This document shows, piece by piece, positions 20,708 to 29,700 of a stretch of 64,000 nucleotides of DNA. The position numbers were made by a program, and so were the translations under genes. The first letter of the stretch is position 1. The number at the start of each line of letters is the position of its first letter. The notes under the pieces were generated by a model. That model ran no database searches and was not told the DNA's origin. It was given only the letters and a program-made list of their open reading frames with translations. The stretch comes from Haematococcus lacustris (taxonomy: Eukaryota; Chlorophyta; Chlorophyceae; Chlamydomonadales; Haematococcaceae), in assembly GCA_030144725.1 (NCBI GenBank), contig JASKMD010000025.1:4563804-4627803 (forward strand), in the 5' to 3' direction.

Positions 20708-23700
20708 GCTTGTGTGGGCCGGCGGTGGGGGGGGGGGGGCGTGTGTTTAAGGGGGGTAGGAACTTCCTACCAGCGAGCTGACTCAAGGCGCCGCGCAAGC
20801 TGTCGAGCCATAGTGGGTTCCGTGCTTGCAGATGATGTATTGCGCTCGAGTTGTGAATAAGTACGAGCAGTGAGTGGTGTTTGTTGCTGCAGGTGTACGG
20901 TATGCTCCCAGCCCACGCTTGTGGCGGGTCTGGCTGCAGCGCATGGGGTGCGAAGGTGCCAATTTTGGTGCACAGGTGGGGGTGCTCAGAAATCCACCGC
21001 ATGTATGTTGCAGAGTTTGTGCGTCCTTTGTTGGGCAGGAGCATGGCAGTGAGGGTTGGTGTGTGTGTTGGGGCTTGTGCTGCGTGTAGGGCGTGTCGCA
21101 CAGCCATAGTGATGTCTGCTTTGGTGGGTTGGGCCCATGACATGCCTTGGTGCTGGCAGAGTAAGGGGGGGCCCAGTGAGCCAAACAGTTTGTCTTTTTC
21201 GCATGGGCTGTAGTACTCATCAAAGAGTGGGCTGCAGTGGAGAGGGGTGGTGTAGCGTTCCTTGGTGATCTCCAGGTGTTGCCTCAGGATGTGGACGATT
21301 GGTGTGGGGGTTGTGTGTGTGGCATCAGCGGTGGCTTGGCCATGCCTTGCCAAGAGGCTGGCAAGCTCTGCGGCAAAGCTAGTGTTTAGAGGTGTCGGGG
21401 CGTCCTTCTGAGTTGCGTTGTATCTAGATAGCAGGTTTGCTGCTCGGGCGGGTGTGATGACTCCCATGCATTTACCATCTGTGTTGTAGACGGCTACGAC
21501 CTGCTGTGTGATTGGTTGGGGTAAGGCTTGTGTGAGGGCTGGGGTTTGTTGGCAGGGGTAGAAGTCTGCATGTCGAAGCCACACTTCGCACCTTCCAGTT
21601 GGGCATATGTCAAGCTGCGGGTTAGTGGGGAGGATGTCGAATCTAATTTTGGAGCGTAGCGGGTCGCCGTGGGTGGACTGCCATTGTCCACGTGCAGTGT
21701 CGCTCATGCTTTGTCGCATCAGATCGTCGTTAATGTCGCCGTCCTTGCGCGTGCTTGTGAGTGCGTGTTGCCTAGCCTCCGTCTCTGTTTTGTACTCCTC
21801 CATGTGCTCGCAGAAGTCTGTATGGTGATTTAGCATGGTGAATGCCTCCGCGCTGGGTTCCCAGTGGACTTCTACTATCTCCTCGTCAGCAGCGGCTCTG
21901 CGTGCCTCCTTCTCGTGTGGAGCTAGCGGTGCGCACGAGGGGCATTCCCATTCTGTGTTGTCATCAGAGCCAGGTCTTTCACTTGGCTCGGCGCATTTGC
22001 AGTCAAGAAGACACTGCCAGTGGTACGTGCGCTGGCATGTGTCACAGACATACATGTCTGCAGCATCTGCATCATTCTCCCTGCTGCTGGGTGACCAGCA
22101 TAGCTCACAGTCGCAGTCGTCGTCCCTGAGTTGGCTGCGTGGGTAGGGCTTTACGCTCTGCGGGTGGTAGCCATTCTTGGCGTAGAGGGGGAGGGCCCAT
22201 TTCTCAACTCTTGACGGGTGCCATGTTACCCAGTATTGCTGTTGCATGGTGCCATCAACCTCCTCTTTAGATTGTTGCTTTTGGTGCGTCCTTCTTGCAG
22301 CTTTAGGGGGTAAGTCCCGGCCAAATGTGGTGTTAGTAATCTGCCAGCCAAAGACCTTCTTGATCTTCTCCCTGTGCCTGAACATCTGATTCAACATCAT
22401 TTGGCTGTGGCTAACTGTGCCACTTGTGGCTTGGTCCTCCTTCCAGGTGTATAGCTGGGTCGGGTTCAGGTGTGGCAGAGGGAGGTCAGTGGCATCAGGT
22501 AGGGCTACTCTGCCCATGCTCTTGTTGCCGGTGGGGGGTTTCGGCGCAGGCCTCTTGTTGTTGATAATCTGTGGGTCGGTTGTGGTTGCACCGGTGTGTT
22601 GTGTGTTTGTGTGGGGTGGTGGGGCAGCAGTGGGTTGTTCGGGGGGCTTTTTGAAGAGGTCGGTGATGCGAATGACTTGGTTGGAGGCGATTGAGACCTG
22701 CCAGTTCCACCCTGGTAGTGCGTATGTGCTTTTGTCAGTCCACTGGCAGGCTGTGAGGCCTCCCATGCTGTGGTGCGTCTGCCTGTGCTTGAGGTCCAGG
22801 TCAAGGTTGATGTCCCGGTGGTTCATGATGGCTTGCAGTTGGTCTGAGGTGGGTTCCTCCCCTAGCTGAAGCAGCAGGCGCAGGCGGTTTAGGGCTCCAA
22901 TGTGTTTGTGTGTTGCCCTCCTGCCCCTTTGTTTGGCGAGGACCCTCAACTCTCTGCCTGATATGATGTTGGTGCCTTTCATTTCTAAGAGCTGGTGGGG
23001 GCCAGAGAAGCCAAGTGCAATCAGGGGGCCCACTATGGCACGCATCACTCTAGTGTGGTGTTTGTCTAGGGGTTGGGCCACCGATGCTGTGTGTATAGCT
23101 TGTAGCTGTGCCAACAGGGGGGGGTCAATGGTGGTGCCTTGGAGTGCCACTTGCAGGGAGCTGTTGTGGGCGCAGAGCAGCTGGCGAGTGCGAGAGCATT
23201 TCTGCAGCTCCTTCTGAGTCTGATGTCTGGATGGCTTTTGGGCTAGCAGCTGCGAGAGGTACGTGATCTGCATGGCAAGCATGGACCTGGTGACCTTGCC
23301 GTAGCGGCCCTCCGCTTGGAGTCCTTCCAATAGTGTCTTCACGCAGCGGCTGTTGTATTCCACTGCCAGTGAGGTGCATCCTAGGCCAAAGGTGTCTGTA
23401 TCTTCACGGATCATGGCGCTAGGTGCGCTGACCCACAGGCCAAACCTGCGCTTAATCATTGTGGTTATCATGCTGTCCCATGCTTCTAGGTCAGTGGGTG
23501 AGCAGGGTGTCACTGGAAAGGCATAGGCCAAGCAGGTGGCCACTGCCGTCTTCACGATGTGGAGGGTCTGACGAGGTGAGGCGTATGATGTGCGGAGGCA
23601 TTCAAGCCTGGAGCGGAGGGTGTCTGTCATGCGTCTATGCTGGTGCTTCCAGTCCAGGGTCATGGTGATGTTGACACCTAGGTACAGGAAGGGCTGGGTG

Positions 23701-26700
23701 GGGGGGAGGTACTGAGTGGCCTGTCCTTGCACCTCAATCTGGCCATGGAGCTGGGCTGCCACCTGGGCTGTGGGATCATTTGTGCCATAGACTTTTGCCT
23801 TGGCCTTTTGGTGTAGTATGCCTGTTACTTTGGTTTTGCTGCCTGACACTTGCAGGCTGCCCCAAGTGGAGAACTCTGTGAGCTTATGCGCTTGGATCTT
23901 AAGGTCGGAGAGGCACGAGGTGAGAATGATGAGGTCGTCTGCAAAGGCTAGGCTGCTCAGTTTGTTTTGGTGTCGTAGAGTGTTGTCCTGGTGCTGTGTT
24001 GCATCGAGGCAGCTGTGCTCATACCCTCTGCCTCCGACGTGCAGCCATCGCACGAGCGGCTCCATGTAGATTAGGAATAGTAGAGGGGAGAGAGAGTCTC
24101 CTTGGATAGTGCCTCGTGTGATAGGAACAGGTTGGCCTTTCAGTTGTGGTGTGAGCTGTACTGTGCTGCTCGCTCCGGTGTATAGATCTTTTACTGCCTC
24201 GATGGCGTCTGTGGGAAAGCCCAGGTCATACATGATCCAGAGTGTCTTATCCTGATCGGTGGTGTTAAAGGCAGAGGTAAAGTCTACGATGAGTGCGTAG
24301 ATGTCTTGTTGGCCTATCTTGGCGTCTTCGAGGGCCATGACTAGGCTTTGCAGTTGGGTCATAGTGTCTTGGTGCCGGCGGAAGCCTGCCTGGCAGCTAC
24401 TAAGGACGTTGTGTTGTTCAGCATACTCGTATAGTGCCACTGTGATCATACGTGTCCACAGTTTGTAGAGGGTGTTGGCAAGGCCGATGGGTCTGTAGTT
24501 GGCTAGGTCAGTCTCGGACCCCTTGTTTTTGTAGATGAGCACAGTGTTGCCAGTCTTCCATCCGGTGGGGGTGAGGCCTGTCGCCCATAGGACTGTGAAC
24601 ATGTCGTGTATGGCGGTCGTGATTTCGTTTGGTAGCATTTTCAGTAGTTCGTTAGGTATGTCATCTGGTCCTGGTGCTTTGCCGCTGCTCAACTGTTTTA
24701 GGCAAGTGTGGAAGGTTGCGGTGTCCTGGATCGTGGAGTTAAGCCACGCCCTCTTTGCTCTGTTGCCTTCCAGGTCTGGCTCTTCTCGCTGGGTGGCGTT
24801 CGTCTTAAGTGTGAAGCGGTCAATGGCATTGGGCTGCTCCCAAGGTGCCTTTCTAGGGCAGTGTTCTGGTAGGTATGTCCCTGATTTGCTGCCTGTGGCG
24901 GCCCAAGTTCGCGTAAAGTAGCGGTCAGCTACCTGGACAAGTTGTGTGGGGTCTGTTGCCAGCGCACCAGTTCTGTCATCGTGTAGGGCTGTGATGGTGT
25001 GGCGTTTGCTCGATGGTTGGAAGATGGCCTTGTTTGCTAGCCTTGGTTTGGTGTGAATGAGCTTCTGGGCAGCTGCTCGGTGTCTGTCAGCATGGATAGC
25101 TGACTGCTCTTTGTCGTAGGATTGTAGGTCTGTTTTTGTGTGTTTGTAGGCTAGTTTTAGGGCAGTGTGGAAGGGGGTACCGTCTTTGTGGTACATCTGT
25201 ATGATGTCTAGTGCTGTCTGCTTGGCCGCTGTAGGTACTTTGCAGGAGGGGAGGGGAGGCACATGTGTTAGTGCGTCGGTGATGGTGCTTCCCTTGTAGT
25301 CACTCAGGTGGTGCTGTGCATGCTTGATCCATAGGTGGGTGTGCCGCTTGTGGCTTCTGAGTTTGTTGCAGCCTCGCAGCCGGTAGTGTTGACCTGTGGC
25401 ATTATGGGTTTTGGTTTGGCAGTTTTCTATTGCCACCTTGAGGCATTTGTCCAGGAGTTTGTGCATATGGGTGGCCAGCTCATTCACAACTATTGGTGCA
25501 CTGATTCCATCAATGTGGGTTAGTCGGTGGATAGATTTGGCGCAACTGTTGGTGATGGCTGCATAGTGTGCTTGTGCCGCTGTTTTAGCAGGGCTCAGGG
25601 TCAATTGCAGGCGTGCTAGGAGTTGTGGAATGTTGTTGTTCGTGTCTTGGCAGGCTTGCTTGAACTTCTCCTGGTCTTCTTTGCTGACTGGAGTTGTGAG
25701 CGCTTTTTTGGAGGTCTGTCGTAAGGTCGGCAATGTGGGTATGGCAGGTATGTTAAGGCCAGTGGACGTGATATCTAGGGCCATAGTAAGGGGTAGGTGG
25801 TCGCTGAGCCCGCCTCCCCATTTGCTTGCGCATGCTAGCAGCCGTAGTTTTCCGGGGCTGTTGCGTGTGAGGATGTCATCGATGCGGCTGTCAGTACTTT
25901 GTGGCTGGCCTGTTTCGTCTGCCTCCTTCCATTGCCTGTGTGTGGCTTTTCTATCTTCTTGTTGTACTGGCTGCAGGTTCTGGGAGTGCAAGAAGGCCCT
26001 GTACTCCATGTCCTGCGGGTAGGTGGTGTTGCTGCTCCTGTCATTGGGCCGCCAGGTGGCATTCATGTCTCCTATCATTAGGGGGAGGTGTGATCTGTGT
26101 GCATTTAGGAGTGTTGTTATGGTGTCTTGCATGGCGAGGCGGGCTGAGGACGCTGCTGCGCTGTGTCCTGATGGCCAATAGGTACCTATCAGGATGACTG
26201 GCGTGGAATTTGCGGGCTGCAGGGTGGCTGTGACCAGTCTCCCAGCAGTGTCAGCGGTGCCCGCTTTGGCTGCGGTTGCCACAGCTATAGAGCGCTTGAC
26301 AGCTAGGATGGTTCCTGCGGTGTGGTGGTGGCTGTGCCACCAGGTGTAGTCACGTAACATTGTTTGCAGCCATCTTGGGGCCATCTTGCTCTTCCTGCCT
26401 ATCTTGGTCTCTGTGAGTACTAGGATGTCTGGGTTGTCGTCCAGAATCAGCTCTATGACGTCTTGTCTTTTTGTGTAGAGGCCTTGTGTGTTGAGTGTGC
26501 TGATTGTGAGGTTGCTGAGGATGGGTATGGGTTTGGAGTCAAGTGTGGTTGTTGGTTCTGTTGTGATGGCAGGCTGGCCTATACGGGCGTTGTTGTGGGG
26601 GTTGGTGCTGGGCGTGGGACCTGGCTCGGAGGGAGTCTTCGGGGAGAGGAAGTTGGTGATGCGAATCTGGCGCTTGGTGCTGTGGTCGTGGGTGGTAACT

Positions 26701-29700
26701 CTGGTTGGGCTGCGCTTCTTTGTCATGGGGGGCACTTGTTGCATGGGCCTGCTGGGGGGGGGTGGCTCTGCTGCCAGGGGCGGGGATGGGGTGGGGCAAA
26801 GGGGTGGGGCTGGGGTTGGGGTTGGGGTTGGGGTTGGGGCTGAGGCTGGGGCTGGGGCTGGGGCTGGGGCTGGAGCTGGGGGTGGGGGTACCTGTCTGCG
26901 TTTGGTATGTTTAGTTGTAGGGTTCGCGGGGTTGGTTCTCTTGGATCTATGGTTCAGGGCGGTATTAGGAGCAGGCATTGCTCTGATCAGATGTGCTTCT
27001 GTGGTGGTAGTGAGGTCTATAGGGGTCGTGTGATCGGCAAGGTGTGCGGCTAGGTCCTGAGGTGTGTAGCCTGCCTGGGGGTCTGCTAGCCATATCTCTC
27101 TACGGACAAATGTTGTGTGTTCTACGTTACCTGCAGTGATGGTCAGCAGGCTGCCCTGTAGGCGATGCCAGTCAAGGGGCGTGTTGAGCGGTTGTGGTGC
27201 GTGGCGTAGCGAGTCCAGCCAGAGCCATCCTTGTGAGGTGTGCCTTATAGCAGTCGCATGGCCGATGTCTTTGCCATCGTTACAAGAGAGGAGGATGATT
27301 GCGCTTGTGCATGTTGCACCTGTGTCTGTTATTGCACCCAGGATTTTCCCGGGTGTGATGCTGCCTCGTGGAAGGAGTTGGGTGGCGGGGTGTAGATAGG
27401 TATTGTGATGTGTGCGGTGGAGGTAGTGGTTCAATGTGTCTAATGAGAACTTGCCTTCTTTGTCGTAGATATGGCTTGTGTGCAATGCTCTCACTGCAAG
27501 CCCCATGTCTCGAGCTTGTTGTGCTAGTTGTTGCATGTGGTCCGCCAGGTTCTTACAATGTCTAATGACTGCTTGATGGTCTATCAGCTTGACTCCCATG
27601 GCCATGTTGAAGGCATGTATAAGGCAGCAGTTATCATGTTGATACTCCATGTATGGGGGCTGGGGTGGGTTTGGCAATGTGTACCTGGGTATGTTGTCTT
27701 CCTTATGACTTATGATGTGGCATATACCTTCTCGTCTTAGGGCTATGGTTTGTGTCGGTGTAGCTGCTGGGTCTGGTGCAATGACGAATATCTCGTGGAA
27801 GGTTGTTCTGTAGAGAGGCGACAACTCGTGAATTGGTATAGCTGCTTTACTGGGGCTGTTGGAGTCTAGGAGCTTCCATTGGCCGCCAAGTTTTCTAATT
27901 GCCATGCTGTGGCCGTTCGTTTTACATAAGAAGTTAAGGGTGGCGTACTTCATCGCCAATGCGTCAAGCTTGTCGTCGCTCCAGTCCTCTGCGGTGTGTA
28001 GTTGGGCGACGCTTGTAAGAGTCAGGCCGTAGTGTGTTTGAAGGTAGAGGTGGATGACCTCGTCGCTAAGTGCACCTCCGTCGCCTCGTGCAATCAACCA
28101 CGCCTTCTTGTCGCCTGCGTCGTGAAGTCTATATTGCCAGGCTGTCCAAAAAGTGTGAAGGTCATTAGGTTTCACCCAATGCTTGCCAGCTGCATTGTTA
28201 AGGGAGTGGGCTTGACAGTTGCGATCTATTTGTACTTCAAAATAAAGGGGGTTGGGGTTGGCTCCTGAGTGATGCTCCTCACAGTGTGCTGGGCCGGGGT
28301 TAGCTTCAACATCCCCAGCGGCTAGCAATAGCCAGGCCAAGTAGACAGCCCGGGCGGCAGAGAAGGGGTCCATGGTGCATGGGGTATTGTCTCTTCCATT
28401 CCTGTTGGCTGCTATCTGGTAGGTGCAATAGACATGCAGCGTGCTATTGAACTGGCTGACTGTGTAAGGATGGCTGCTGTTGGCTCCATGCGTAGAGAGG
28501 TGAAACCTGTCGGCCAGCTTACAGAGGGCACACGAGGAAGCTTGGGTGCCGTCTATCCCTGCCATGAGATTGTAACAAGTGGTCCTAATCGTCGCTCTGA
28601 TACGGGCGATTAGTTTCTTGTGTTTCCTAAAGCAACGTTTGGAATCCTTGATTGTGGGCTGCAAGGGGTGGCTTATGCGTTGGTAGAGTGTGTTCACCAG
28701 GTGCGTGCATGTAACAAAGAGCATGAGCATGTTCATTAGCCTGTTATGTTGGTTAATGGTTGTCCCAATGTGTGTAAGTTTTGGTTGCTGGTGAGCAGAG
28801 GGTTTTGATTCTTGGTGCCTTGGGTTGTGGTTGTGGTGATGTGGGTTGTGGTTGTTGGTGATGTGGGTTGTGGTTGTTGGTGAACAAAGGGTATTGGGTA
28901 TGACAGTCAGAGCTGGCAGGTGGTGGTAAGGCTTTGCCGGTGGTGGTGGTAAGGCTTTGCAGGTGGTGGTGGTAAGGCTTTGCAAGTGGTTGTAAGGCTT
29001 TTGCGCATCAGCATGTGTAGCTAGCATGGCTGTGTCATAAGGCTGTGCATGCCAGGTAGCAGCAGCTGAGGCTGGCAGGTGGTGGTGCAGCTGAGTAGCA
29101 TGTCTTTGTGCGGCCTGCGCATCAGCATCCGCAGTTTGCATAGTTGTGTCGGATGTCAGGTTATGCCGGTGTGCAGCAATCATAACTAGCAGGTGGTGGC
29201 AGTGCTGAGGTGCATGTCTATTGGCTGCCTGCGCATCAGCATGTGTAGCTAGCTTGGCTGTGTCATAAGGCTGGTCGTGCCAGGCTGCCGCAGCTAAGGC
29301 TGGCAGGTGGTGGTGCAGCTGAGTAGCATGTCTTTGTGCGGCCTGCGCATCAGCATCCGCAGTTTGCATAGTTGTGTGAGATGTCAGGTTATGCCGGTGT
29401 GCAGCAATCATGGCTGGCAGGTGGTGGCAGTGCTGAGGTGCATGTCTATTGGCTGCCTGCGCATCAGCATGTGTAGCTAGCTTGGCTGTGTCATAAGGCT
29501 GGTCGTGCCAGGCTGCCGCAGCTAAGGCTGGCAGGTGGTGGTGCAGCTGAGTAGCATGTCTTTGTGCGGCCTGCGCATCAGCATCCGCAGTTTGCATAGT
29601 TGTGTGAGATGTCAGGTTATGCCGGTGTGCAGCAATCATGGCTGGCAGGTGGTGGCAGTGCTGAGGTGCATGTCTATTGGCTGCCTGCGCATCAGCATGT

